Below are positions 11,885 through 22,849 of a DNA stretch of 64,000 nt, piece by piece. The notes under the pieces were generated by a model. It saw only the letters and a list, made by a program, of their open reading frames with translations. It had not been told where the DNA came from and searched no databases. How positions within the stretch are numbered: position 1 is the stretch's first letter; the number at the start of each line of letters is the position of its first letter. This stretch comes from Auriscalpium vulgare (Eukaryota > Basidiomycota > Agaricomycetes > Russulales > Auriscalpiaceae): the NCBI GenBank assembly GCA_019915015.1, contig JAHBBC010000016.1, forward strand, positions 248,001-312,000, written 5' to 3'. The translations under genes and the position numbers were made by a program.

Positions 11885-12489
11885 TATTTGGAGAATTGCT
11901 GCGTCGGTTTCGATTTGAACGATACGCTGTCTTGTCTTGTCGTTTTTACCGAGGCATTTCTTGATGATCGAGTCAAGATCGAGTGCAGGTCCTTCTCTGC
12001 CGGATTGGTGCCGGAGGGGACTCTCACGCTTCTCCGATCTGCGAGAAAATATATCAAGGCTTACTTCAATAAGGGGTCTTAAGCTTGAAGGTCGGACTCG
12101 ACGCCGAGTTTTCAGCTGGGAGCACCGATGAGGGCCTGCATATTAATGAGGTATACCGGTCATTGAGCGTACTGTATTAGGGTTAAGTAATATATGTCGA
12201 CTCTAAAGTTCTCACGCCTCTTACATATTGCCGCTGTCGCTTTTGCAGTCCAGATCAACCTCTGGCCAATATCGCAGGAGCCAGATCAACCTCTGGACAT
12301 TATCGCAGGAGTTTCGAAGAGGCCAGTTCTGATGCGGACGGGAGGCGCTCACCCTTCTTATGGTAGGCTAAAGCCTTGATAATTCGGTAGGGAACGTGGC
12401 CAGCGAACCCCGCTTGCGGAGATTTTAAGTTCTTGAAGACGCCGCTCTTTCTCTCCCACCCGCCATTCTGTGCCCATTCCCTCACTTCC
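11885..12489. other. intergenic between TPR paralogues
   Basis: No gene is seen. It contains a short 31-bp tandem duplication (12250-12311) and the presumptive promoter of the second TPR gene. Confidence 0.5.
12250..12311. repeat. short direct tandem repeat, 2 x 31 bp
   Basis: The unit CCAGATCAACCTCTGG, followed by a variable base and ATTATCGCAGGAG-like sequence, occurs twice head to tail with two or three differences. It sits about 180 bp upstream of the second TPR gene. CCAGA...TCTGG is also an imperfect palindrome, so it could be a protein-binding site or simply slippage. Confidence 0.8.
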
Positions 12490-14793
12490 ATGTCTGCGAG
12501 TGAGTTGAAGAACCAGGGCAATGCGCTCTTCACGCAGAAGAAGTTCGCCCAGGCCATCAAGAGATACACAGCGGCTATTGCTCTTGACGACGCCAATGCT
12601 GTCTTATACTCTAACAGGGCCGCCTGTCACCTTGCTTTGAACGCGTGAGTCGGTCATTTCGGTTCTCAGCAATGAATTGACTCGATGTTCCCCGTTCTTT
12701 CAGACACGCTGCTGCTGAAAAGGACGCACAGAAGGTCGGTTACCCGTAACCATTTTTTTTGCTCCGCTCCGGCGAGTCTCATATCGCGAGATAGGCCATC
12801 CAACTTGATATCAAATTTACCAAGGCTTGGGCTCGTCTTGCCACAGCACAGGATGTGCGCTTCATCTCCTTTCATGCTGTTACTAGTCTCATTATTCCGC
12901 GCTTTCCCAGTCTCTGCAGCACTACGATGCCGCCATCGACTCTTGGCAGGCAGCGGTAGACTCCATGCCAGAGGAGGGAAAACGGACTCCAGCTGAAACC
13001 GAGACCCGAGAGAAGTATCTCGTCCACCTCGCCAATAGTCGACTCCAGGAGCGTGCTGAACGAGCGCAAGCTGCGAGCGCGCCGCATGCGCCTCCGAGTC
13101 CGTACCCCCCGGAGCTGGACCCGGCGGCGTCATTGTACAGACTCCAAGTGATCAGCAGCCATGGGCACGCGCTCGAGAGCTGATACCAACCTTAGAATGG
13201 GCGGGCAATCGGAACAGCAGTGTGAGGAGCTTTGACTTCATGCCATTGGTCGGGTTCACTAACTGAATGCGTTGTCTTCTTTCAGGCGTGGGTAATCGTG
13301 GAAGCAGCCGATGTAAGTCCATGATGTTTAGCTGGCCGCCTGCAATAATGTTTTGAGCCCGGCGCAGCAATACCAGCCGGCCGTACAAGGAATGTTTGCC
13401 GTGCAGCTAGTACAGCGAGCAGGCAGCTACACACTGTCTGGCGGGACAGCAGTAAGTGACCTGTATTTAGCAATGCGTGGATCGCTCTCATCTTCCTCAA
13501 CTCTTATCCAGCTGATCGCAGAAATAACTAACGCCGTCCTGCAAGATTCGCGCTGTTTCCACATAAGCCATCCTGACTGGTTCACCAAGTTCAACATGCA
13601 AGGTTTGTCTTCATACATGTAACACTGAGTTACTCGCTCATAATCTTGTCCATGACAGTGAGAATGGAAGCAGAGATGGCGCAAGCTCTCGACATCGACA
13701 CAAAACGGAATGTTAATGCCGTCATCGAAGATTTTCGACGGCTGCACGCTACGGGAGGCTTTGAACGTGCCCGCCCTGTCATTGCGCTCCTCACTAGGTT
13801 CTTTTTTCTCCCGCAAGTGTGACGTATTCCCTTTCATTAAGCCATGCTTAGGTTAATCTTCATGCATGGCTTTATTGCGGCCGGTCTCCGGGATGATCCC
13901 GTTGAAGCGGTCATGGAGTACGACAAGGTACTGACCATTCTGCGCTGGGGAAGGACCGAATGGGCCAATGCATCTACGGTCGATCGAGGAGTTGTTTTTG
14001 AGGAAACCTTCATCAGGGGCATACGCAATCAGCGCCTTGAGTGCTACATGAAGGTGCGTCGCTGTCAGATTTCTCAAATTTCCCAAGGGTTAACTATTCG
14101 TCGCGTGTTGAAGGCATACCAGAAGGAGGCAGATTCTGGTAGATTCACTCTGGAAGGTCTTCTTCGAGAAGCCGAGGACATGCTAGCTGAAGTTCGAGCG
14201 GCCCCTCCTCCGGATCAATTCGCCCCGCCCGGCTTCAAGCTCGCATTCTGGGATTATGTCGAAGGACACGCTCTATGGTATGTTGCGGCGCTAAGCCACT
14301 GAATCTTGTCTGAGGCTGTTTGTCTGTAGCATGATAGGCTTTGTCCTCCACCAAATGGCCCGCCGCAATCTCAGGACCGCTCCGTTCCAGGAGTTAGAAC
14401 CCCTCTTCAGGAAGGCCGCGGGATCATACTTACTGGGCGCCGAAAAATATCCCGCTGATGACGAGTCGCGCCCTTGTACGTCCCGCTCGTTGTTGTAGCA
14501 GTCAGAAAGGCTACTGATTATATGTTCTGTCAGGGTTCCTCAAACTCGGCCTCGACATTCTTTCCTTAGCTCGATCGCCCTTGAAGGATATGCTGCCCAT
14601 CATGGAGCGAATTCGCAAAGCAGCTCCAGAGATCAAGAAAATATGGGAACATTCATCAATGAAGCAAGGTGGCCGTGACGATGCTTTCAAGTTGGTAATC
14701 GACTTTGAGAAGCAAGTAAAGGCTGCGTTAAAGGCGGGCACTGCCGAGCTTGACCACGACTGCGCCTTCCCGTGGCTGATAGGCGGCTTGTGA
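12490..14793 (+). CDS. TPR-repeat protein, tandem paralogue 2
   Basis: Paralogue of the gene at 9635-11884, with the same exon order and closely similar peptides: MSASELKNQGNALFTQKKFAQAIKRY, YSNRAACHLALNA, AIQLDIKFTKAWARLATAQD, LIAEITNAVLQDSRCFHI, EYDKVLTILRWGRTEWANAS, LLREAEDMLAEVRAAPPP and LKLGLDILSLARSPLKDMLP, ending FPWLIGGL. The N-terminal TPR domain is best conserved. The central linker differs most: it holds an Ala/Pro-rich stretch here (ERAQAASAPHAPPSPYPPEL) where paralogue 1 has another sequence. The head-to-tail layout and shared intron positions show DNA-level tandem duplication followed by substantial divergence. No disabling change was noticed. Function unknown; a co-chaperone or adaptor role is only a guess from the TPRs. 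Confidence 0.8.
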
Positions 14794-15496
14794 TAAGCCT
14801 CTTGCACGTTTCAAAGAGTCGAGTGTAGCTGTTCATTTTGCGCAGGACTTACTGTCCTAGCCAGTCGTTCTCACTATATCTCTGGTCGCCTTCTCAGTCT
14901 TAGCGCAGCCGCGTGATTCGATAATTCGGAAAACATATGACCGAAGTTTCGGAAAACATATGACCGAAGTTATGGTTGACCGGCAGAGGTAATGAAGCCG
15001 GTTTTCGACATCGTACACATTTACCATTAGTGCTGCCCCAGGCCAAACTCCGGCACACGTCTGGACTATTATCCACGACAAGTATATTTCACCCGTATTG
15101 TGCAAAAGAAGACTTCGATTCATCGCTATGTGACATGAAGCTATCCGTGTGTATGTGACAATATCAGCGCAGTAGCTTGCTTGCCATCGCTAAGGAGGAC
15201 CGGACGGCCGTCAGATTCCTGGCTACAGTACTAGGGCCGGCGCGAGGTCTGAAAATGCACGTATTTGGATCAATTGCGTGCAACTTGCGTAGCATGTGAC
15301 AGATTAAGATTAAGAACCCTCGCTTCAGTTGGGGCGCAGGCCTTTCCATTTGGCTGGCCAAGTGGAACTCTCTGGTGCTGCCAACCGCTGTCCTTGTGGA
15401 AGGACGGGCTCCTTCCATAGCTCCCCCAACCCTACGGGTTTTGACATTAATGGGAAGTGGTCTGTTCTGCACGGTCCATGGACTACGAATGGGGAG
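14794..15496. other. intergenic; nothing recognised except a short repeat
   Basis: No gene is seen. A 23-bp tandem duplication lies at 14925-14970. Confidence 0.5.
14925..14970. repeat. short direct tandem repeat, 2 x 23 bp
   Basis: The unit begins TTCGGAAAACATATGACCGA and is present twice in succession without mismatch. It contains the palindrome CATATG. It lies 130 bp beyond the stop codon of the second TPR gene. Confidence 0.85.
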
Positions 15497-16297
15497 TCAG
15501 TATTGAGATGTTGATGTGGGAGGACATCCGTACGCAATCCGCTTCAAGACCTCTCGTCGGGCGAGGACATCCGACTGCCACCCAAGGGGCTGTACTCGGA
15601 TAAGCGACTCCATTAAAGGCCTATTCTGTTCTTGAAGGCTGGCGACCACGGCAGCATGACTGGGCTTCAAGTTCTCGCCGTTACGTCCAGAGTGTCCGCG
15701 AAGCGTGTACGTGATGAAGTACGAGACGTACGTGTAAAGCCTGTTCGAGAACCTAAAATGCCGATATCCGTCGGGAGGGTCGAGGAGGGTATTGATCAAA
15801 CCGTCGAGAAACGCAGGAAGGGTCGGAACCCGAATGTCGCCATACTCCGCTGGAAGATCTGGGAGCGCCATCGAACGGCTGTGGTCCCGCACATCAAGGG
15901 AGAAATACGTTTGCGGGTGGACGTAAACGCTCTTGGGTGTATCGTCGTCGCATTCGGCCACTGTCGAAGTCGACATTGTCAAGTAAACGGAATGTGGAAA
16001 GGCATGATGAGGCGGCGAGTCAATGAACCGGTGGTCGAACCAGTGTGGATCGAGATGCGCTGCTTTTTGATAAGGGAGTGCAGACGTGATGGCACTTGCT
16101 GCTGAGTCGAGTTGATCCTCGGGGACCACGAGATGAAGGTCAAAGAGTCCTGTTGGGATGAAGTGGGCGTAAGACATAGCGTCCTCTGCCCAGACCAAGC
16201 AAGGTATCTGGGCGCGGGTGACGAAGACGGCGGGTTTCATGCGCAATATCTGGGTTTGAACAGAGTCGGTGCTCTTGTCATAGTAGTGGACGCCCAT
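15497..16297 (-). CDS. conserved hypothetical protein, single exon
   Basis: An uninterrupted 266-codon frame starts at ATG 16297 (MGVHYYDKSTDSVQTQILRM) and ends CPPTSTSQY. The composition is that of a soluble, folded protein with a central YVHPQTYFSLDVRDHSR segment and a region FVTRAQIPCLVWAEDAMSYAHF. No membrane segment, signal peptide or metal-binding motif is evident. Frames of this kind are common in Agaricomycetes as small families of unknown function, and the VWAEDAMSYAHF-type segment faintly recalls nucleotidyltransferase-like folds; this is weak. It stands alone between the TPR pair and the NmrA genes. The minus-strand reading is preferred because the opposite strand gives only shorter, Arg-rich frames. 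Confidence 0.65.
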   Translation of the reverse strand: MGVHYYDKSTDSVQTQILRMKPAVFVTRAQIPCLVWAEDAMSYAHFIPTGLFDLHLVVPEDQLDSAASAITSALPYQKAAHLDPHWFDHRFIDSPPHHAFPHSVYLTMSTSTVAECDDDTPKSVYVHPQTYFSLDVRDHSRSMALPDLPAEYGDIRVPTLPAFLDGLINTLLDPPDGYRHFRFSNRLYTYVSYFITYTLRGHSGRNGENLKPSHAAVVASLQEQNRPLMESLIRVQPLGWQSDVLARREVLKRIAYGCPPTSTSQY

Positions 16298-17088
16298 GGT
16301 ATCGGGAGGGACGCTGAGGAGGGATTAAGATACCAGCGCTATTTATGAAGCGGCTTTTATATAACGTGCGGACAGACCTATGACCCTATTCCGGATCCTA
16401 CGCCGAGCTGTGTGGTATCGCGCAGGAGCCTCGCCGTATGTCAGCCACCTCGCACGGCACCCCTGCGTTTTGAACGAGCGACGCGATGCGTTGCACGTGT
16501 ATATAGCACGCGTTGCAGAGCTGATATTGAGTGGCGGGCGGTGGGAGGGTGCGAAAAGGATCGGGCGGCCGAGAAGCCGAATCAACGCCGGACTCCGCCG
16601 GACGAATGCGCCGGAACTTGCGCCGGAGTTTCCAAGATTCTACCTAGTACGCGCCTATCACAGACTTCATGCTCAATAGCTCCTATACCATGATTCGTTT
16701 GTCCCGCCTGAATGTTCTAACTCAACTCCATGTGATAAGTTGGCTGAGGGTCATTGACCGGTCAGAAGGACATCAGGCGTAGCATCACTCGAGCTCGATC
16801 CGTCCTCGACTTCAAGTTCACCACGGAGCAATATAGAATATGAGATATTTAAAAAGCAACGAGCACGGCGATGGGGTCAGCTAAGAGACTGCGGCGGCGG
16901 CGGGCGAGAGGTCGAGTACGTGTCGAGATCCCGGACATTCCGAGTGTGCCACGAGTTTACAGCACCTAGTGTCTTGGGCACAGAAGATAGTCATTCTACA
17001 GCACAGCAGAGGCAAAGCGACGTCGGCATCGCAGCCACATTTTGTACTCAACAAGCTACAACATGATAAAGAAGTCATTAATAGGTGA
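16298..17088. other. intergenic, with duplicated 3' flank of NmrA genes
   Basis: No gene is seen. About 16870-17065 matches about 20855-21055 (block GCGGCGGCGGGCGAGAGGTC and, later, CATTCCGAGTGTGCCA). Both lie immediately beyond the stop codon of an NmrA gene, so the duplication that created the first two NmrA genes included their 3' flanks. Confidence 0.7.
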
Positions 17089-18320
17089 TCACAACGTCTT
17101 CGCCTTCTCGAAGTTAGGCTTGATCCCCTTCTTGTCCTCCACCTGCTTCAAAATGTCAAACCGAAGTGTACCGTCGTACTTGTTCTCCCTCATCCACTTC
17201 TCCAGCGTGTACCCGTTCGGGTTTATCTTGCGGTTCCACGCTTCGTCCCGCTTGAGGATGTCGTCCCTGTACATGCGCCACCATCCACTAAAGTTCTGCT
17301 TCCAAGTCCAAGTCGAAGCCGCCGACCCAGGGGCCGCACCCGCAGCCAACGGCGTCTCGGTATCCGTGTAGTTCTCGAAGTACTCGTCAAGAGTCAGGCG
17401 CTTGTAGACCGCCTTGCGGCCCGTCACCTTGGTGAACGTCTCCACCAATTGATCCCAGCCGACGCTCTCGCTGACGACCTCGAGCTCCTGCGCAGAGGTG
17501 GCCTCGCGGTTGTCAAAGGTGTAGCGGGCGAAGAAGCCAATATCGGCCAGGGCGATGAATGGCGCCTTCCCGTCTGCAATCGGAGCGGCGAAGACGTAGG
17601 TGCCATCGTCGCGCACGTTCAGCGGCCCCATGACGTGCTGATACATCGTAAGGCCGTGGAAAAATCGGCCGCGCGAAAATGAAGACTCACAAAGTGGAGC
17701 ATCTCAAAGTATGGGCCGGTGGAGATAACCGACCAAGAGAGTTTGTCATCGGCGACAACGGATGGTTGCGCCTTCAACCATTCTGAGACGCGGCCCTTCG
17801 AATCTTGGTGTACGACGCGGTACAAAGGGTTATAACCGCCGATCTGGCGGTACAAATGAAGTCAGCTCCGGGAATGAGACCGGCTGTATATGCACTAACT
17901 TTGAACGTATAATCAAGACCGCTCCAAACAAAATGGCGCAGTCCTGCTTGCTGGGCGAGTTCGAACATGCGCATGGCCGTAAAGATTTCCCGCTCTTCTT
18001 CGACGGTGTAGCTGTCGATATTGATGAACGTGCCGTAGACACCTGTGAGGGCGACAGCGATTGAGGCCAAGTCATTTGTATCTCCTGCAGACTTATTTAG
18101 CTTGAAGCATCCAAAATATGTGACAAAACATGCCTTTCAGAACCTCGACACCTCTCGCGGCCAATCCCTTAGCACGCTTGTTCTCCGGATCGCGTGTTAT
18201 GGCGCGGACAGAGTATGGTGACGGAGATCCGTCTGCAGCAGGAGCCAGGAGCGCGTCGACGACGGCAAGACCTTGCGCACCAGTGGCACCGATGACGAGA
18301 ATGAGTTTAGTAGCGGACAT
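17089..18320 (-). CDS. NmrA-like NAD(P)-binding protein, copy A
   Basis: Atypical short-chain-dehydrogenase fold of the NmrA/HSCARG type: these proteins bind NAD(P) and act as redox-sensing regulators or as reductases. Four exons give about 355 residues. Exon 1 (MSATKLILVIGATGAQGLAV) holds the Rossmann GxxGxxG loop at residues 11-17. Exon 2 starts GDTNDLASIA and includes FVWSGLDYTFK. Exon 3 (GGYNPLYRVVHQDSKGRVSEW) ends near FEMLHF. Exon 4 (HVMGPLNVRDDGT...) runs to the common C-terminus FEKAKTL. Intron 1 uses a GC donor (GCATGT) with a CAG acceptor. Copy A is the most diverged paralogue (EEEREIFTAM; YTDTETPLAAG). TATA and GACCGCGGTC elements lie upstream. First of six intact copies in the window. 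Confidence 0.9.
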
Positions 18321-18383
18321 GTTGTGGATTTCGATGAGACTCGAGGAGTTTGGTTGCTGCTCACCAGTGCGATTCGTCCACTC

Positions 18384-18415
18384 CTTATATACTGCGACCA
18401 CCGCCGACCGCGGTC
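18384..18415 (-). promoter_or_regulatory. NmrA copy A promoter module (TATA + GACCGCGGTC)
   Basis: On the minus strand TATATAAGG (18384-18392) lies about 64 bp before the start codon, and the palindrome GACCGCGGTC (18406-18415) just upstream. The same pair precedes copies C, E, F and H with small changes, so conservation rather than the motif alone supports it. Confidence 0.6.
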
Positions 18416-18429
18416 GGCCAGTCTGCACA

Positions 18430-19237
18430 GTGCGCTGATTCCGTGCTTCCCTATGATAGCGCGGAGACGTAAGACGCTATAAAACATCGGTCAGTAGATC
18501 ACTGATACACGTAACACTGATAATCGAAGATCGGAAGGAAAAATGGTGGGCATAGTTTGCTTCTGGCGCGGCAGTCCATCGAGCGAGTGAGCACGGCGGC
18601 AGCTCTGCATCGGTGACGATTTGACGCAAAATTCACGTGAGGGATATCAAGAAACCAATGCGAGTGATTTTATTAAGCAAGTATGCTTCCGCAGATCCCA
18701 CCAGAATTAAATTGACCGTGTGCGCGAACCCGAAGCATTCCAGCTATCGTCGCCGTGAGCCAACCGAAGAAGTTCGTGAAATTCATCCGAGCCGGTGCGG
18801 AGATTATGAGAGGCGCCTTGCCGGGTCCGCTGTAGTAGGACTGTGCTGTTATTCGGCTGCCGAGTGCTCTGTCAAAGAGTATGTCCGGTCGGAACGAGGC
18901 AGAGCCGCAGTAGTGACGGCGTCCAGAGCAACGGGAAGCCCGGCAGAACGCGGAATTGCAAAGACCTTGATGAAGACGACGAGCTAACAGAGGCAAACAG
19001 AACCAGACGAAGTGATGCACACGCCAGCGGTAGGCCAGGTATAGCGGAGAAATATTCAGAACGATGGTCGGAGACTCGGAACCGGCGCGGTGTCCTTCCA
19101 AGGGGCGCTTCCACGTGGTTAGGGTTTACCGGTTACCTAGTACCTTACTACCTCATCGCGCGTGTCGACCCTGGGACGGAAGATTTACTTTTGCGCTGAG
19201 ATGTGGCAGTGCTGTGGCCGCATCCGCAGGCACCGGC
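18430..19237. repeat. duplicated flank shared by copies A and C
   Basis: About 18480-18790 matches 22455-22745 (AACATCGGTCAGTA, CACTGATACACGTAA, ACTGATAATCGAAGATCG, GAGCACG.CGGCAGCTCTGC). No gene is seen in it. It shows that the A-fragment and C-fragment pairs arose by duplication of a larger block. Confidence 0.7.
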
Positions 19238-19385
19238 CTCGCGGTGGGTCAAAGGTAGCGGGCGAAGTAGCCTTAATGTCAGCGATGATTGTCGCTTTCC
19301 CGTTTCCGGTCGGAGCGGCGAAGGAGACGGTTCCATTGTCGTGCACGTTCAGCGCCTATGCCAAGACCCCGACAGATCGTTATAA
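19238..19385 (-). pseudogene. NmrA-like fragment (5' part of exon 4)
   Basis: The minus strand retains only the start of exon 4: sequence corresponding to ..LNVHDNGTV.FAAP..NGKA.., then a region matching DIGYFARYTFDHREA, with indels. Nothing of exons 1-3 or the C-terminal 120 residues remains. It is positionally equivalent to the fragment at 22850-23200. Confidence 0.75.
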
Positions 19386-20018
19386 TGAGCCAGTCGGCCT
19401 TGAAAAGCCTCCGCGTTCGGTTTCACATCTAAGTTATCCGGCGGTTGTGAAGATGGGAGCAATCGCGATAACACGCCGCAGCACATGAGACTCCGATAGA
19501 TCGTTAGAATCTGAGCCAGTCGGCCGTCACACGGAGTCACAATGACTCAGAAAGTGCAGAGAAATTATGGCTGCCAGCCACCACCTAAGCCGCACCAGGC
19601 GCGGTAAGACTCTTGCAAGGACGTCGAAGCACCAACTCCGTTACTACACAATTACAGGCTTCTACGTAGCACTGATACGAAAACACGAGAGTGCGAGAGC
19701 CGACGAGGGCGAGAACACGGGCACGCCAGAGCAGAGCGAGAGCATGGCAACAGGAAGCGCATGAGCACGAGAGAGTACAGAACCACGGAACACGAAAGCG
19801 AACCCGAGAGGCCCGAGCATAGTGCAGGCGAAACGAAACGTGAGCATGCCATCGACACGTCATGTGCGCTATCTTGCCCCCGCCTGGCGGCCAGATATGC
19901 ACGTTCTCTGTGTTTGAGGGCGACGGCGGAAGCAGGTTGGACGACTCTGGCGGGGCACCACATCATCTGAGGAGCGACGACCGCGACGGACTGACGGTCG
20001 TTGATCTGAAATACCCGT
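19386..20018. other. no gene recognised
   Basis: Only short, Arg/Ser-rich frames occur. Nothing can be supported. Confidence 0.4.
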
Positions 20019-20438
20019 TCACGAAGATATATACGCACATATGTACATGGTATCACTCACCCAGCGCACAAAATACGCCTTGGAAAAGTGCATGTCCTTC
20101 GTCTCCTTGACCTTCTTAGGAAGACCCGGCAGGAGACGCACTCCTGGAGATCCTTTGGGCTGTGCATGTGAGTGTATTGGCAAGGTCGGTAAAAGCACGC
20201 ACATGCATCTTGTCATCTTCTTTATGATGCTTCCGTTGACCTTGGCAACAAGGAATCCGTGGTCATATGGCAAGATGGCTTGGTCAGTTGAGGAATGCAG
20301 CTTATATGCGGGGGCAACGTACCCCGACTCTGACCCTTTCTTCGCGATCGCTTTGGCCCTCGTGCGGGTCGGTGCCTTCGAGATGGCAAAAGACCTCTCT
20401 CTGTCGTTCCTTGCAGATATTGAGAAGAATCTGCGCAC
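20019..20438 (-). CDS. possible small hypothetical gene (weak)
   Basis: A 139-codon frame reads RAKAIAKKGSESGYVAPAYK, then ILPYDHGFLVAKVNGSIIKK, then LPKKVKETKDMHFSKAYFVR. It has basic clusters and looks more protein-like than its opposite-strand frame. A perfect GTGAGT donor follows ..YFVRW at about 20050, a GTATGT...GCGCAG intron could precede the frame near 20415-20455, and an internal GTGCGT...ACAG intron is also possible, so the true exon structure is unclear. No family is recognised. It may be a remnant or no gene at all. Confidence 0.25.
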   Translation of the reverse strand: MRRFFSISARNDRERSFAISKAPTRTRAKAIAKKGSESGYVAPAYKLHSSTDQAILPYDHGFLVAKVNGSIIKKMTRCMCVLLPTLPIHSHAQPKGSPGVRLLPGLPKKVKETKDMHFSKAYFVRWVSDTMYICAYISS

Positions 20439-21067
20439 AAAATAAAGGCGGAAGGTGATAAATATACATACCGCGCCTTTAGCTTTGCCTTTTTCGCTCT
20501 TCTAGCTTTGTACGCTGCGAACGCGTCGCAGCCAGAGTCAATAGAGTCGGTGTTACTGTTGGCACCAGACTCAGGTAAATGGGAACGGTCGGAGAGGTGG
20601 GGAGGATGGCACGGTGGTGGTGAGAGTGCAAGAGACGTTTCGAATCATCGGTGCCACGTGATCGTCTCGACTTCGTCGCGTCTGAGTCGTGATATCTGTG
20701 ACTCGCTCGGGACCCGGCTGTAAGCCTACTGCCAACATGAGATATTTAAAAAGCAAAAATAGTCAGTGTCGCCAGAATTTAGGCTGCAGAAGTGCTTTTT
20801 AGACATGGCGCAGAGGAGTCGAGACAAACAACGAACACGACGATAGGTAGAGCGAGGAGACGGCGGCGGCGGGCGAGAGGTCGAGTACGTGTCGATATCC
20901 CGGACATTCCGAGTGTGCCACATGATCATATGCCAAATTTACAGCACCTAGTCTCCGTGGCTGAACTGGGCACAGAAGATAGTCGCTCTACAGCACCGAG
21001 GCAAAGCGACTCCGACATCGCGGCCAGTTATTGTATTCAACAAGCTACAACATGATTAACAAGCTCT
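20439..21067. other. intergenic; 3' flank of NmrA copy C
   Basis: No gene is seen. About 20855-21055 is the partner of the 3' flank of copy A (16870-17065). Confidence 0.5.
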
Positions 21068-22286
21068 TCACAACGTCTTCAACACCTCGAGGTTAGGTCT
21101 CATCCCATTCTTGTCCTCCGTCAGCTTCAAAGTGTCGAAACGAATTCTAGCGTCATACTTCGTCTCCCTCATCCACTTCTCCAGCGTGTACCCATTCGGG
21201 TTCAGCTTGCGATTCCACGCTTCGTCCCGCTTGAGGAGGTTGTCCCTGAACATGCCCCACCATCCTCTCAGGTTCTGCGCCCAAGTCGTCGTCCCAGGAG
21301 CCCCATCCACGGCCACCAGCCGGTCAGGATCCGCGTAGTTCTGCATGTACTCTTCAAAAGTCTGGCGCTTGAAGACCGCCTTGCGGCCCGTCACCTTGGT
21401 GAACGTCTCCACCAAGTGATCCCAGCCGACCATCTCGCTGACGACCTCGAGTTCCTGCGCAGAAGTCTCCTCGCGGTGGTCAAAGACGTAGCGGGCGAAG
21501 TAACCGACGTCCTTCAGGGCGATGAATGGCGCCTTCCCGTCTGCGATCGGAGCCGCGAAGACGACGGTACCATCTTCGCGCACGTTCAGTGGCCCCATGA
21601 CACCCTGATACAGCGTAAGGGCATGAAACAATTGACCGCGCGAACATGAGCACTCACAGCTTCTAGCATCTCAAAGTATGGGCCGGTGGAGACAACTGAC
21701 CAAGAGAGGTCGTCATCGCTGACAACGGATGATTGCGCCTTCAACCATTCTGAGACGCGGCCCTTCCCATCGTGGTGTTCGACGCGGTAATAAGAGTTGT
21801 AACCGCTTATCTGGAGGTGCAAATGAAGTCAGCTCCGAGAACGACGCATGCTGTATATGCACAAACTTTGAACGTATAATCAAGACCGCTCCAAACATAA
21901 TGGCGCACTCCTGCTTGCTTGGCGATCTCAAAGATTCGCATGCCCGTAAAGATTTCCCGCATTTCTCCGACGGTCATGCTGTCGACATTGACCCACGCGC
22001 CGTAGACGCCTTTGAATGCGGCAGCGATTGAGGCCAGGTCATTTGTATCTCCTGCGGAATTGTTTAGCTCGAAGCACCAAACAATGTGACAACACATGCC
22101 TTTCAGGACCTCGACACCTTTCGCGGCCAACTCCTTGGCACGTTTATGCTCCGGATTGCGAGTTACGGCGCGGGCAGAATATGGCGACGGAGATCCGTCT
22201 GCTGCAGGAGCCAGGAGTGCGTCGATGACGGCAAGACCCTGCGCACCAGTGGCACCGACGACGAGAATGAGTTTAGTAGCGGACAT
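21068..22286 (-). CDS. NmrA-like NAD(P)-binding protein, copy C
   Basis: Four-exon paralogue of copy A. Exon 1 (MSATKLILVVGATGAQGLAV) has the same dinucleotide-binding loop; exon 2 reads SIAAAFKGVYGAWVNVDSMT; exon 4 reads VMGPLNVREDGTVVFAAP and ends LEVLKTL. Local differences include EEYMQNYADPDRLVAVDGAP and ARIRFDTLKLTEDKNGMRPN near the C-terminus. Intron 1 has the GC donor GCATGT and a CCGCAG acceptor. Upstream there is TTATAAGG and GACCGCGGTC (22362-22371). No disabling change is visible. Copies A and C start MSATK, whereas the four copies at 39-55 kb start MST(K/Q), so two subfamilies exist. Confidence 0.9.
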
Positions 22287-22349
22287 GTTGTGAATTTCGA
22301 TGAGATTCGATGAGTTTGGTTGCTGCCCACCAGTGCAATTTCGTCGAAT

Positions 22350-22371
22350 CCTTATAACTGTGACCGCGGTC
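22350..22371 (-). promoter_or_regulatory. NmrA copy C promoter module
   Basis: TTATAAGG on the minus strand with GACCGCGGTC (22362-22371) immediately upstream; same arrangement as copies A and H. Confidence 0.55.
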
Positions 22372-22849
22372 GGCCAGTCTGCACAGGAGCGCTCCGATTC
22401 CCGTGCTTCCCTATGATAGCGTCGTCATATCCCGACAGCGGAGAAGAAGACACTGTAAATCATCGGTCAGTAAGTCACTGATACACGTAAAACTGATAAT
22501 CGAAGATCGTGTGGAATATCGGTGGGGTATAGTTGTCCATCGAGCGATTGAGCACGACGGCAGCTCTGCGTTGGACGAATTCGCGTGAAGCATAGCAAGA
22601 GAACCACTGCCAGTAGTTAAAATGCTTCCGTAGATCCAAGCAGGAGTGAATGGACAGTGGGCGCGAACCCGAAGCATGCCAGCTATAGTCGCCGTGAGTT
22701 CTCCGATCGAAGAAGTCTGTGAACGTCATCCGACTCCGGTGCGTCCTGGAGATTACCAAGGGGGAGCCAGGCAGGCCTTCAACTCGGCAGAGGCAAACAG
22801 AGCCAGACGACATGAGGCACGCCCCAATGGTAGTTGTGAGCCAGGTACC

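Noticed and set aside
12250..12311. Possible CRISPR-like or operator array from closely spaced repeats
   Set aside because: Only two units without spacers, in a eukaryotic genome; simple tandem duplication.
20041..20445. Plus-strand 134-codon frame
   Set aside because: Composition is irregular and no splice or family evidence supports it; the minus-strand reading is slightly better, though also weak.
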